Below are positions 7,044 through 15,259 of a stretch of DNA of 48,487 nt, in pieces. The notes beneath the pieces were generated by a model. That model saw nothing but the letters and a program-made list of their open reading frames with translations, did not search any database and had not been told where the DNA came from. Origin of the DNA: a virus; IMG/VR virus record IMGVR_UViG_3300022752_000113, positions 1-48,487 of that record; one strand, written 5' to 3'. Position numbers and translations under genes: made by a program. Position 1 is the first letter of the stretch. Every line of letters starts with the position of its first letter.

Positions 7044-7706
7044 ATGAATGATTTAGAATTAATTCTTAAGTATAAAATGAACGACATTGAAGCAAAGTCT
7101 TACAAACTTTGTCTCATGTATGAGGAATTATGTCTTAAAGAATTTCCAAATGAAAGACATATTAAATTATCTAAAAAAAGTGATCCTAGAAAAACAACTA
7201 TTTTTAAATATTGTTACAAACTATTAAAAGAAACAAAGGGAATATTTGAAGAAAAAGATTATTATCTTTACATATTGGCTCAATTTCAAGTATTAAAATT
7301 AATTAAAGAAGGAAATATCCATGCTCTTATTGAACCACAAATATTGGTTGGAGATAAAGCATGGAAAAGATGGAAAATATGGAAAAAAATATATGATAAA
7401 AAAATGAATTCTTTAAATACGTCTCAAGATCTTGGAATTGTTTCAAGTGAAAGTAAATTAAAAATACAATTAAAAAATACTCATAAGTTTTTGAAAAAGA
7501 ATAATTGTTTAACTGAAGTTGAAATAAAAGATAAAATAACTGATCTTTTAAGATGGATAAAGACCGGGCAAGTTTCTCCTTATTATGTGATTCTTAGTCC
7601 TAATTTATCAAAAATTAAAGTAGATTTAGATGTTGCTTTGTATAAACCTTCCATAACTCCTTCTATTGAAGAATTTTTTAAGAAAGAATTTAGTGATGAA
7701 ATTTAA
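7044..7706 (+). CDS. Hypothetical protein, first gene of an early operon
   Basis: A 220-residue Lys-rich, mainly helical protein. I start it at the ATG at 7044, about 15 bases after the expected transcription start; no Shine-Dalgarno is visible. Noticeable parts are KWSDP-like KLSKKSDPRKTTIFKY, a Trp-rich stretch (DKAWKRWKIWKKIYDKK, residues about 105-121) and LRWIKTGQVSPYYVILSP near 170-185. The Trp/Lys stretch could bind nucleic acid. It overlaps the next gene by 11 bases. I do not recognise it. Confidence 0.7.
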   Translation: MNDLELILKYKMNDIEAKSYKLCLMYEELCLKEFPNERHIKLSKKSDPRKTTIFKYCYKLLKETKGIFEEKDYYLYILAQFQVLKLIKEGNIHALIEPQILVGDKAWKRWKIWKKIYDKKMNSLNTSQDLGIVSSESKLKIQLKNTHKFLKKNNCLTEVEIKDKITDLLRWIKTGQVSPYYVILSPNLSKIKVDLDVALYKPSITPSIEEFFKKEFSDEI

Positions 7707-8148
7707 AAAAAGCATATTTGAAAAGCAAGAAGAAGTTATTAATGATAATATTTATAAAATAAAAATATATAAAAGTTCCAATAACATATGGTGCTTTGAT
7801 AAAGATAATAAAACTTATGGGATGACTCCTGCTTTAATTGCTCAAATGAGTTTGTCCCCTTTAGTTGCATCAACTGATTTAATAATAAAAACTATATCTG
7901 AACTAAAGCAAATTAAAAATCCCTCAAAGGGCTTTTATGTTTATTTTTCAAAAGATATTTTTTACGACTGTGATTTTAGCTTAGAGTTAAGAGATTCTTT
8001 ATTAGATGGTTGGATTTATGAAGCCTCTTCTGAAAACTTTAAAATAGATAAAGAACAAAAAGTTTGGGCTTGCTCTTATTTAAAGCTTTATTTTAATGAA
8101 CCACCAAAAAATATTTATATATTAATAAAAGATTTAGATGAGAACTAG
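7696..8148 (+). CDS. Hypothetical protein, DUF6717-like
   Basis: A 150-residue protein. I take the ATG at 7696 inside the end of the previous gene. The pattern IYKSSNNIWCFDKDNKTYGM near the N-terminus, then a helix, GFYVYFS in the middle and LKLYFNEPPKNIYIL at the C-terminus reminds me of the uncharacterised DUF6717 family. The match is from memory and moderate. Function unknown. It lies in the operon that ends with the methyltransferase and DUF3445 genes. Confidence 0.5.
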   Translation: MKFKKSIFEKQEEVINDNIYKIKIYKSSNNIWCFDKDNKTYGMTPALIAQMSLSPLVASTDLIIKTISELKQIKNPSKGFYVYFSKDIFYDCDFSLELRDSLLDGWIYEASSENFKIDKEQKVWACSYLKLYFNEPPKNIYILIKDLDEN

Positions 8149-8899
8149 CATATCCGATTATAAAGAATATAAATCTGCTTGTTTAAGAGCAGTAGAAGAA
8201 GAAGATTTTTATAAAAACTTCAAAACTCATCCGGATTATTTTCCTATAGTTCCGGGAATACATCATCAAGATTTTATTGAATATGGCAAAAAATATGTTC
8301 AAATTATAAATGAAAGTAATTTTAATTTCGATAAATTAGATTTAATTAAAAAAAATGATTTAATGGGCAATGATCATCTGGAAGATTATGGTCCTCCTTA
8401 CAATAAAATTTCAACCGTTACTCTGCGATATCTTAAAGTTTTAGTAGAAATTGAATCTGTTTTTGGAAATTTTGATAATAAAGATGTAATTGAAATTGGA
8501 GGAGGATATGGCGGCCAATGTTTTTTATTTATGAATTACTTTAAGCCAAAATCTTATACGATTATAGATTTGCCTGAAGCTTTAAGATTATCTGAAAAAT
8601 ATTTGCTTGAGTTTTCTAATATTAATTTTATTTCTTATAATCAAATTAATATTTTAGAAAATAATAATTACGATCTTGCAATAAGCAACTATGCCTTTTC
8701 TGAGTGCGAAAAGAAATTGCAATTAGATTATATTAATATTTTTAAAAAATGTAAAAATGGTTATGTTACTTATAATCAAATATCTGGTTTATTTGGAATA
8801 AATTCATTGTCTGCTGATGAGTTTTTGAGCATAATGAATTGTAAAATTATGGAAGAAACTCCAAAAACCAATGAGAAAAACTTAATTTTATATTGGTGA
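8138..8899 (+). CDS. Putative sugar O-methyltransferase
   Basis: A 253-residue class I SAM-dependent methyltransferase. The SAM-binding glycine loop is VIEIGGGYGGQCFLF (residues about 117-131), followed by the acidic strand YTIIDLPEAL and a later strand YDLAISNYAFSE. The overall layout, with the N-terminal helical part ending in GPPYNKISTVTLRYLKVL, fits the putative sugar O-methyltransferase family of surface-polysaccharide clusters. It overlaps the upstream gene by 11 bases and is four bases from the DUF3445 gene. Likely methylates a glycan; substrate unknown. Confidence 0.75.
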   Translation: MRTSISDYKEYKSACLRAVEEEDFYKNFKTHPDYFPIVPGIHHQDFIEYGKKYVQIINESNFNFDKLDLIKKNDLMGNDHLEDYGPPYNKISTVTLRYLKVLVEIESVFGNFDNKDVIEIGGGYGGQCFLFMNYFKPKSYTIIDLPEALRLSEKYLLEFSNINFISYNQINILENNNYDLAISNYAFSECEKKLQLDYINIFKKCKNGYVTYNQISGLFGINSLSADEFLSIMNCKIMEETPKTNEKNLILYW

Positions 8900-8902
8900 A
8901 AT

Positions 8903-9643
8903 ATGTATCATGTTTATAAAGATGGATATAGCACCTTGCCCAATCTTAAAAAACTTAAGAATAATGAAGTTTTTGAAAAAGATCATTCTGAATCTGAATT
9001 TATTCAACAAGAAAAAAAAGAAGCTTTGCTAAATCAAAAATACTTTTTTGAACACGATAATGACAAATATTTTTATGATATATGCCAAAATTTTATATTA
9101 GAAAACTATCATTTTCCAATAAAAAGCACAAATTATTTAGACACAATAAAAGAAATAGATGAAGATTTTATAATTCATAGAATAAAAGATGGTAAAGACT
9201 TTATGTCTAGTGCCCATGTTTGTTTTGCAAGCCATTGGCTTCCTGAAGAAAAAATAGGGACTAATTTTGATCAAATTCACGCTCCTGTTCCTATGAATTT
9301 AAAGAATAGTAAAAAAATTGTGGAAGCAATGATTTATAATGGAACATTTGAAAGGTTTGTGTGGAGTGTTATTTACGAAAAAAGATATAATTTTCATCCT
9401 AGGTTCAAAAAAATAAACTTTGATAAAAATAATCCCAAGGTACTTATCAAAGTAGAAAGACAAGTTAGTGTTGCTTTTCCTGAAAATGATTTTTGTTTAT
9501 TTATACTTAGACAATATGTTATAGAAGAAAAATATATTGATAAAAAGGCTTTGTCTTCTGCAATTATCAACATGACACCAGAGCAAAAGAAATATAAGGA
9601 CTTAGAAAATTGCCAAGATCTTTTAGATTATTTGAATAAGTAA
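8903..9643 (+). CDS. DUF3445 / heme-dependent oxidative N-demethylase-like protein
   Basis: A 246-residue protein matching DUF3445 (PF11927): FASHWLPEEKIGTNFDQIHAPVP (residues about 108-130, quoted in parts: SHWLPEEKIG and IHAPVP), FERFVWSV, then VERQVSVAFPEND and ILRQYV, and a final YKDLENCQDLLDYL. Characterised relatives are PAS-fold heme enzymes that oxidatively remove N-methyl groups, related to dimethylamine monooxygenase. Whether the heme ligand is kept cannot be settled by eye. It directly follows a methyltransferase gene in the promoter-driven operon. Its presence in a phage is unusual. Confidence 0.75.
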   Translation: MYHVYKDGYSTLPNLKKLKNNEVFEKDHSESEFIQQEKKEALLNQKYFFEHDNDKYFYDICQNFILENYHFPIKSTNYLDTIKEIDEDFIIHRIKDGKDFMSSAHVCFASHWLPEEKIGTNFDQIHAPVPMNLKNSKKIVEAMIYNGTFERFVWSVIYEKRYNFHPRFKKINFDKNNPKVLIKVERQVSVAFPENDFCLFILRQYVIEEKYIDKKALSSAIINMTPEQKKYKDLENCQDLLDYLNK

Positions 9644-9886
9644 TTATTTTAATATTTCGTGATTTTTATATGTAATTTGTCCGTGATCTACCTTGTTGTC
9701 GTCCAATTTATCGCCCATTTTTTGAATTCATCTGCTGATCTTGGAATGAAATAAGAAGAATTATAATGGCTTCTAATGTATCCATCAGGATACGCCCAGT
9801 GCATTATTCCTCCTCTACAAGATTTTTCTTGATATATTGGAAGCTCTTTTTTTTGTTTCTATGCAATATTCTATAAATGTTTTCAT
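9644..9886 (-). pseudogene. Frameshifted small gene
   Basis: Three leftward frames join into one plausible protein of about 80 residues: MKTFIEYCIETKK, then, after the eight-T run at 9847-9854, ELPIYQEKSCRGG through HWAYPDGYIRSHYNSS to SADEFKK, then, after the six-T run at 9718-9723, GDKLDDNKVDHGQITYKN to a stop at 9644. The breaks fall exactly at A/T homopolymers, so either the gene has decayed or the assembly has indels. The stop abuts the convergent DUF3445 gene. Function unknown. Confidence 0.55.
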
Positions 9887-9921
9887 GCTTTATATATGAA
9901 AAACTACTATTGAATTTTTAA

Positions 9922-9929
9922 TATATAAA
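9922..9929 (+). promoter_or_regulatory. TATA-type box upstream of the HD-domain gene
   Basis: TATATAAA, 34 bases upstream of the ATG at 9964. It belongs to the repeated T4-late-like motif set. Confidence 0.4.
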
Positions 9930-9963
9930 CAGTAAAATTTCTTTATCTTTATTTGGAACAATC

Positions 9964-10860
9964 ATGAAAAAAATAGAACTAGAAGAATTTCTATATGGGT
10001 ATATAGAAAGTTCAGGAGATCAGGAAAAGGGAAATTTTACTACCTATGTAATCAATACAAATACCCAAAAGGGGAAAATATCATTTAAATTTTGGAATAC
10101 TAGTAAAAAAAATGACCTTCCTAAAGCCGGGGATTTTATAAAAATTAAGGTTTTCGATATAGAAAAAGCAACAAATGAGCTTGTCACATACAAAACCCTT
10201 TCTTTGGATTCTTTGAAGAGCAAGCCTCATTTTTGCGATTATATTCAAATAAATCAAGAAGATGTGCCTTCTGAAATAATTGGATCCATATTCAAAGATA
10301 GAACTAAGCAGATTTCTTTAGCTGCTAGCATATTGAAAGACGCTTCTTGTTGGGAAGATAAGAACATTTATAAGTTTTTGATGGATTTTATAAAACCTCA
10401 TCTAGAAAAGTTCACAACTGCACCTGCGGCTACTTCTCATCATCATAATTACAAAGGCGGTCTTTTTGTTCATACTAGTGAGGTTTTTAGCAACTGCTAT
10501 GCTATTTTAAACGCTACTTGTAATAAAGAATTCTATCAAGACGAAGTTGATTCTGATGTGTTGTACCTAAGTGCTTGGCTTCATGATTTTGGTAAGATTG
10601 AAATATATTACATGGAAGAAGATAGCCCTCGAATTAATTCCGCTAAAGAATCTGAGATTGGACATTCTACAATTTCTAACCTTATGTTCAGAGAGGCTGC
10701 TAAAAAATATGGGCTTGATGAAGAATTTGTAGATAGAGTTTCTCATTGCATACTTGCTCACCACCGGCGAAAAAAGTGGGGAGCGGTAGTCAAGCCTCAA
10801 ACAAAAGAAGCAGAACTTTTATGCGAAGCAGATATGATTAGTTCAAGAATATCAAATTAG
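9964..10860 (+). CDS. YhaM-like OB-fold/HD-domain exoribonuclease
   Basis: A 298-residue protein. Residues 1-85 form an OB-like nucleic-acid-binding domain (FKFWNTSKK, GDFIKIKVFDIEK). Residues about 110-295 are an HD domain: HHHNYKGGLFVHTSEV with His170, the metal pair LHDFGK (His207, Asp208), GHS (His234) and ILAHHRRKKWG (His266-267), ending in EADMIS. This order matches YhaM/Cbf1 3'-5' exoribonucleases of Gram-positive bacteria. A phage could use it for RNA turnover or for single-stranded nucleic acid trimming. Its TAG overlaps the stop of the convergent carboxypeptidase gene. Confidence 0.8.
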   Translation: MKKIELEEFLYGYIESSGDQEKGNFTTYVINTNTQKGKISFKFWNTSKKNDLPKAGDFIKIKVFDIEKATNELVTYKTLSLDSLKSKPHFCDYIQINQEDVPSEIIGSIFKDRTKQISLAASILKDASCWEDKNIYKFLMDFIKPHLEKFTTAPAATSHHHNYKGGLFVHTSEVFSNCYAILNATCNKEFYQDEVDSDVLYLSAWLHDFGKIEIYYMEEDSPRINSAKESEIGHSTISNLMFREAAKKYGLDEEFVDRVSHCILAHHRRKKWGAVVKPQTKEAELLCEADMISSRISN

Positions 10861-11792
10861 TTTTGTATATTTACATTGACTGATTCTTGAATGAAATAAA
10901 TAAATGCTTCAAATGTTTTATTGAATTCGCTTTTTGTCTCTTCTAAAGATGGTTTTCTTTGGTGAGATCCGAATTCCATAACCATTGCAAATGCTTTATG
11001 TCTATGATACCAATCTGTTTCTGTTCCATATATTGGTTTATTATACATTTCACAAGCTCTTTGATATTTATAGCCTGATAATTTGGACATGCTAGAAGCT
11101 ATTCTTTCGTAATCTGAAATGTTGGGGTTATTTTTTGTGCTATCGCCCCAAGGTATTAAGAATACTCTTCCGTAAGTATGGCCAGAAAGAACGCTATCTG
11201 GTTTTATTTTTAAGAAAAAATCTTGAAGATTTTTAATTGGAATAACAGATATTTTTTCTGGTTCTTTTAGGGTTGGAAAATTTCTATTAGGATCAACTCC
11301 ATCTACGCTTCTGCTGAAAGGATAGCTGTCAGGCGAAACTACAGGAATAAAATATATTACTCTTGAATCTATTAATTTTGTTAAAGTTTCATCTTTTCCA
11401 TAAGATGAAAGTAATTTTCCGGCATAACTCATTATTACGCTTGTTGACCAAGGTTCGTTTCCATGTATGCAAGCGGTAATTAGCACGATCTCATTACCAG
11501 GACTATACTCATTGCTTATTTTTAGATAATAATGATCTTCTCCTTTTGTTGTTTTTCCATATGTTCCTATTTCAACTAAATCTGAAGCTTCTTGTTCCCA
11601 ATTTTTAAATGTTTCTGATATTTCTTTGTAACTTTGATACCCAAAGAAGTATTCATTTATTTCTGGAGACTTTGGCTTTATTTGTTCTTTTTGTTGTGTA
11701 TTTTCTAATGTCTTTGTGCTTTTATTTATGCAGATTGCAGAAGTGCAAGCTCCAATTGTTATTATTACACATAATAAAATTCTATTAAACAT
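10857..11792 (-). CDS. Exported M14-family zinc carboxypeptidase (lipoprotein-like)
   Basis: A 311-residue protein with an N-terminal hydrophobic segment ending in IGAC (Cys15), a plausible lipobox, then a polar linker. The M14 catalytic set is present: zinc ligands in HGNEPW (His110, Glu113) and SGHTYG (His205), substrate-carboxylate residues in DPNRNF (Asn169, Arg170), Tyr255 and the general base in VMEFG (Glu273). M14 enzymes remove C-terminal residues, and some cut peptidoglycan peptides. An envelope or lysis-related role is likely but inferred. AAGGAGG sits before the ATG. The thioredoxin gene lies just upstream. Confidence 0.85.
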   Translation of the reverse strand: MFNRILLCVIITIGACTSAICINKSTKTLENTQQKEQIKPKSPEINEYFFGYQSYKEISETFKNWEQEASDLVEIGTYGKTTKGEDHYYLKISNEYSPGNEIVLITACIHGNEPWSTSVIMSYAGKLLSSYGKDETLTKLIDSRVIYFIPVVSPDSYPFSRSVDGVDPNRNFPTLKEPEKISVIPIKNLQDFFLKIKPDSVLSGHTYGRVFLIPWGDSTKNNPNISDYERIASSMSKLSGYKYQRACEMYNKPIYGTETDWYHRHKAFAMVMEFGSHQRKPSLEETKSEFNKTFEAFIYFIQESVNVNIQN

Positions 11793-11817
11793 AAACCTCC
11801 TTGTTTTTGTTTGTTTT

Positions 11818-12222
11818 TTAATTTCTCCTTTCTGTTTTTAATTCTCTATTTTTAGACAGCCATTTTGTATAGTCTTCTTTTTTGTATCCTACCTTTTTTG
11901 AAATTACTTCTTTGTTTTTAATGATCAAAGAAGTGGGATAAGAAGAAATAGAATATTTTTTGCCAAGATCTTCTCTTTCTTCTACATCCACTATGCAAAT
12001 TGTGTAGTTGTCTAAATTTAGAGAGTCCAAATCATTTTTTAATTTTATGCATGATCCGCACCATTCTGTGCCGAATATCACTAAGATATTTTCATTTCTT
12101 TTTTCTATTACTTCTTCGTATTTAAAATTGATTTCTAGATTTACTTCGCCACATTTAGATATGTTTATGTTGCTTATTAATAAAGCTAAACTCATGGCAA
12201 CAATAGATATGAATCCTTTCAT
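11818..12222 (-). CDS. Exported thioredoxin-like protein
   Basis: A 134-residue protein. The start at 12222 (MKGFISIVAM) is set by AAGGAGG just upstream; a TTG five codons earlier lies inside that site. A signal peptide or membrane anchor covers residues 1-24. The thioredoxin fold carries WCGSC (Cys55, Cys58) in a strand-helix turn and a cis-Pro in SSYPTS (Pro96). It probably acts in the periplasm or outside, as a disulfide reductase or oxidase, perhaps for the neighbouring carboxypeptidase. The 18-base leader TTGCAAGGAGGCAAAATG recurs before the CAP gene. Confidence 0.85.
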   Translation of the reverse strand: MKGFISIVAMSLALLISNINISKCGEVNLEINFKYEEVIEKRNENILVIFGTEWCGSCIKLKNDLDSLNLDNYTICIVDVEEREDLGKKYSISSYPTSLIIKNKEVISKKVGYKKEDYTKWLSKNRELKTERRN

Positions 12223-12377
12223 TTTGCCTCCTTGCAAATTACTAATATATTTAGTGTTTTTATTATCTTTTATTTTTCACTAAATTATTTTTTTTATTTA
12301 TATTAGTTTTCAAGGCGTTATTTGGCCTTTTTATTTTTTCCAAAGATCCTATCAGAAAAACTATTTTTTAAAATCAA

Positions 12378-12385
12378 TATATATT
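12378..12385 (+). promoter_or_regulatory. TATA-type box upstream of the HNH gene
   Basis: CAATATATATT context; TATATATT ends three bases before a GAAGG ribosome binding site serving the ATG at 12402. Confidence 0.4.
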
Positions 12386-12401
12386 TTGAAGGAAAAATAA
12401 A

Positions 12402-13094
12402 ATGAATTTTAATGAATGTAAAAAAATAATTTTAGAAATTTTAAAGGAAAGAAATTTTATTTTAATAAACGAAAATACAATTTGGCATAATCATCATATT
12501 TTGCCTAAGCATTTTGGTGGCAAAAATGAAGAAGAAAATTTAATTAAAGTTACGAGCGAAGAACACGCTAGAATACATAAAAAATTATTTGAACAATTTA
12601 ATAATAAAAAAGATTGGCTAGCATGGCAAGGTCTTTCTGGCTTTTTAGGAAAAGAAGAGATAATTAAACAATCTATTAAAATTGGTTCATCTAAAGCTGG
12701 AAAAATCGCTGGAAAAAAATCTTTAGAGAGTGGTCGCTTACTAGAAATGTCTAAAAAAGGAATCGAAAAATTTCGTGAAAAATTTTCGAGCGAAAAAGAA
12801 TATAAAAGTTATTTTTCAAATATTTCTAAATTACAAAAAGGCAAAACAAAGCCAAATTTAAAAAATTATATATGGATCACAAATGGTTTGGAAAATAAAA
12901 AAATACACATAAATGATGAAATTCCAATAACATTTAGAAAAGGTAGAACAAAAAAATGGAAAACAGGTTTCAATAATAACAAAAAAGAAAAAATAATTTG
13001 TCCTTATTGTAAAAAAATAGGAGGCAAACCTGTTATGAAAAGATTTCATTTTGACAACTGTAAATTTATTAAACCTAAAATCGGAGAAACATGA
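12402..13094 (+). CDS. HNH homing endonuclease
   Basis: A 230-residue free-standing homing endonuclease. The HNH motif is HNHHILPKHFGG, ENLIKVTSEEHARIH (His31-32, Asn47, His55, His59). Next come Gly/Lys-rich NUMOD-like DNA-binding modules (GSSKAGKIAGKKS; WITNGLENKKI), and a C-terminal zinc finger with CPYC and a later His/Cys pair (HFDNC). Such enzymes spread by cutting phages that lack them. A GAAGG site precedes the start. Its TGA overlaps the ATG of the tagged gene at 13091, so it is coupled to it. Confidence 0.88.
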   Translation: MNFNECKKIILEILKERNFILINENTIWHNHHILPKHFGGKNEEENLIKVTSEEHARIHKKLFEQFNNKKDWLAWQGLSGFLGKEEIIKQSIKIGSSKAGKIAGKKSLESGRLLEMSKKGIEKFREKFSSEKEYKSYFSNISKLQKGKTKPNLKNYIWITNGLENKKIHINDEIPITFRKGRTKKWKTGFNNNKKEKIICPYCKKIGGKPVMKRFHFDNCKFIKPKIGET

Positions 13095-13537
13095 AATTTT
13101 CAGAATGGTTAGAATTAAGAGAAGAAAAAGATGCTTGTTATAAAAAAGTAAAATCAAGATATAAAGTCTGGCCTTCTGCGTATGCTTCTGGAGCCTTAGT
13201 TAAGTGTCGTAAAGTGGGAGCAAAAAACTGGGGCAATAAATCAATCAATAAAGAATCTTTTATCAATATGGATGTTGCATCTATGATTACTAAATTTAAT
13301 GAAGGCACTTTCGATCTTGAGAAAGAAAGAGGATTAAGAGGATGGTTCGATAGAAATCAAGGAAAAGGCTGGATAGATTGTAAAAAAAGCAAAAAAGGAA
13401 AATTAATTCCTTGTGGAAGAAAAAAAGCAGGCAGAGGAGCAGAAAGAAAGTACCCAGCCTGTAGGCCAAATCTTTCTGCTTGTAATAAAAAAGGCATAAA
13501 AAGAAAAAAGAGTTCTAAAAGAATTTCTTGGGATTAA
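13091..13537 (+). CDS. Tagged DUF5872-like basic protein
   Basis: A 148-residue, Cys- and Lys-rich protein. It opens with the recurring tag MKFSEWLELREE. Residues about 13-50 match DUF5872 in pattern (DACYKKVKSRYKVWPSAYAS, then KCRKVGAKNWG). The C-terminal half contains LRGWFDRNQGKGWIDC and CGRKKAGRGAERKYPACRP, a block I recall from aquatic phages, with six cysteines that may bind metal. Basic charge suits DNA or RNA binding. With its tag it is a candidate for packaging in the head. Confidence 0.75.
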   Translation: MKFSEWLELREEKDACYKKVKSRYKVWPSAYASGALVKCRKVGAKNWGNKSINKESFINMDVASMITKFNEGTFDLEKERGLRGWFDRNQGKGWIDCKKSKKGKLIPCGRKKAGRGAERKYPACRPNLSACNKKGIKRKKSSKRISWD

Positions 13538-13540
13538 ATT

Positions 13541-13645
13541 TCATTTTTTATCTCTTAGTCCTTTCAAGGTTTTCCAAAAGTTGCATTTCTTTTCAGCTTT
13601 ACTAGAAGGAGGATTTTGGCAATATTTTGTTATACTCTTTTTTTT
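13541..13645 (-). pseudogene. Displaced C-terminus of the 13602 gene
   Basis: Open in the frame one base from the written gene. It encodes a Cys-containing tail (CQNPPSSKAEKKCNFWKTL) ending LRDKK and stops four bases from the convergent gene at 13537. This is direct evidence of an indel, or slippage, at the T8 run. Confidence 0.45.
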
Positions 13646-13904
13646 CTTTGTTGCCGCTCTGGTCAAGTTTGATCCAATTTGAAAATTTGTAACTTTCGTC
13701 TTTTTGAGTAGCAAGTTTTTGAAACGTATTTATTGTTCTATTTGGATCTACTATTATTTTTTTTATTTCTTTTTCTCCATCTTTGCTTGTTATCTTTTTC
13801 CAAGCTTTTTCTCTTGTGTTCTTAGTGTATTTTTTGAATACCCCTTCCAAGCTTTTTGCAATGTCTACCACCGCGTCTTTAATGTTTGTGCTATTTTTTT
13901 CCAT
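13602..13904 (-). CDS. Helical basic protein with an internal tag motif; end frameshifted
   Basis: A 100-residue protein as written, Lys-rich and helical, with no known domain. Residue 71 onwards reads YKFSNWIKLDQSG, the same sort of motif that starts the tagged genes, but here internal and without a Met. The frame stops after an eight-T run (13638-13645). Shifting one base there gives a longer ending with KYCQNPPSSKAEKKCNFW and a stop at 13541, which exactly fills the space to the convergent gene. The written C-terminus is therefore doubtful. Confidence 0.5.
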   Translation of the reverse strand: MEKNSTNIKDAVVDIAKSLEGVFKKYTKNTREKAWKKITSKDGEKEIKKIIVDPNRTINTFQKLATQKDESYKFSNWIKLDQSGNKEKKEYNKILPKSSF

Positions 13905-13906
13905 AA

Positions 13907-14089
13907 TTAAGCCTTATTGAATTTCATTTTTAGTATTTTATTTTTTTTATTATTTTTGCATCCAAGATTAGATCCCGAACCTTGAATTTGAAAGTTTGGG
14001 TTGTTAAAATCTTTGCAAGACACTATAGACCCCACAGAGCCCATCATTTCTTTTAATTGTCTATTTTCAAGCCATTTTTTGAATTTCAT
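13907..14089 (-). CDS. Small tagged protein
   Basis: A 60-residue protein starting with the tag MKFKKWLENRQL. The rest is Gly/Ser/Asn-rich with two cysteines (VSCKD, LGCKN) and a basic end. No Shine-Dalgarno is seen; instead CAATATATAAA ends two bases before the ATG. It is in a leftward pair with the tagged gene at 14114. No known domain. Head packaging is inferred only from the tag. Confidence 0.65.
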   Translation of the reverse strand: MKFKKWLENRQLKEMMGSVGSIVSCKDFNNPNFQIQGSGSNLGCKNNKKNKILKMKFNKA

Positions 14090-14091
14090 AA

Positions 14092-14099
14092 TTTATATA
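14092..14099 (-). promoter_or_regulatory. TATA-type box abutting a tagged gene
   Basis: TATATAAA on the leftward strand, preceded by CAA, two bases from the ATG at 14089. If it is a -10 element, the transcript would be leaderless or nearly so. Confidence 0.4.
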
Positions 14100-14113
14100 T
14101 TGATTTTTTGTGT

Positions 14114-14899
14114 TTAATATGTGCTTAATGCTGCACAAATAGCATTTGTTATTTCTTGGATTGGTTGGGCAGGGGAGAAATATTCATCCCATTCCGATGG
14201 TTGAAGATACCAAACGTGTCCTTTTTTTGGAGATTGGACATCATGACCATACGAACGGATCAAACCTGTTTTTGGATTGTAGTTCATATTTATTTGAAAG
14301 TTTTCTAATCTAGAACTTCCTGGAGTTTCTACTCCTTGACCTTTACATTCAAAATATATGATGTAATTTTCGTTATGTTTTATTTCTTTTACTCCTCTGA
14401 AAATAAATATTTCTGGGAGTATGTTGGGCTTTTGACATTCGTGGACTAATTTGACAACTAGAGATTCTAAATTTGAATAGTCGCCAATAGCAGATTCAAG
14501 TTGATTTATTTCTTCAATTTTTTCAAACAATTTATAAGCTAGATCTTTATTGTTTTGTATATTGGCCTGTACAAGATCATGATAAGGAATTATTTTTTTA
14601 CATATCCAAGTGTCATTTCCTTCTAAATTTGTTTGCAATCCTCTTATTATACTTTTGAATGATCCTAATGGACTTACAACCATTCTTATCGCACCATTTT
14701 GGTTTCCCCATTGGATTTCATTTACGAATCTAGAAAATGGCATTTGATCTTTGAATGGCATTTTCAATAAAGTTTCTACTGCTACTTCTATATTAAGAGG
14801 CGTTATTGGAAGTTCTTCTGGTTGTTTTAAAACTTTGATTTTTGATATTTTTTCAAAACCAAATATATCTTCTTTTAATAGCCAATTTTTAAAGTTCAT
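14114..14899 (-). CDS. Tagged protein of unknown function
   Basis: A 261-residue protein opening with the tag MNFKNWLLKEDIFG. The remainder looks like a mixed alpha/beta globular domain: PFSRFVNEIQWGNQNGAIR and VSPLGSFKSIIRGLQ in the first half, an acidic helix in the middle, and YIIYFECKGQGVETPG with HVWYLQPSEWDEYF at the end. The strand with ECKGQ resembles a nuclease-type ExK, but I cannot place the other catalytic residues. It diverges from the tagged gene at 14936. Confidence 0.65.
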   Translation of the reverse strand: MNFKNWLLKEDIFGFEKISKIKVLKQPEELPITPLNIEVAVETLLKMPFKDQMPFSRFVNEIQWGNQNGAIRMVVSPLGSFKSIIRGLQTNLEGNDTWICKKIIPYHDLVQANIQNNKDLAYKLFEKIEEINQLESAIGDYSNLESLVVKLVHECQKPNILPEIFIFRGVKEIKHNENYIIYFECKGQGVETPGSSRLENFQINMNYNPKTGLIRSYGHDVQSPKKGHVWYLQPSEWDEYFSPAQPIQEITNAICAALSTY

Positions 14900-14935
14900 G
14901 ATAATTTATTTATTACTTTAGTACATAAATATTAT

Positions 14936-15259
14936 ATGGTAAAATTCTCTATTTGGCTGGAAAATAAGCAAATTGATATAATAAGAGACGCTATATTAGG
15001 CGTTGTTGGCGGAGAATCTGATCTTAGCATTCAAGAAAAACAACATTTTCTTCAAAGAAACACCACAGAGTTTAGCAATGAAATATTGAAAAAAATAATA
15101 AATTTAGGCATAATAAAAGCTTTGTCCCAAACAAATCCTAATAAATTTATATCAATTAAAAATCTTATAAAAAATGGAATTTCAATAGGCGAATTAATCG
15201 ATAAAATAAAATCAGAAAATATGGCTCCGAACGCACAAATAGAAAGCAATGTTGAATGA
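14936..15259 (+). CDS. Small tagged helical protein
   Basis: A 107-residue protein starting with the tag MVKFSIWLENKQ. The rest is mostly helix, with a hydrophobic stretch (DAILGVVGGE) and no cysteines. CATAAATA ends five bases before the ATG and there is no Shine-Dalgarno. Its last codons overlap the start of the glycosyltransferase gene by four bases. No known family. Confidence 0.65.
   Translation: MVKFSIWLENKQIDIIRDAILGVVGGESDLSIQEKQHFLQRNTTEFSNEILKKIINLGIIKALSQTNPNKFISIKNLIKNGISIGELIDKIKSENMAPNAQIESNVE

Noticed and set aside
12312-12340. AAGGC/GCCTT hairpin followed by T-rich sequence as a terminator
   Set aside because: On the rightward strand there is no upstream rightward gene to end; it lies between divergent genes, so a role is unclear.
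14900-14935. ATAAATA boxes between genes 14899 and 14936 as normal late promoters
   Set aside because: They sit only about five bases from each ATG, too close for a standard leader; kept only as part of the motif pattern.
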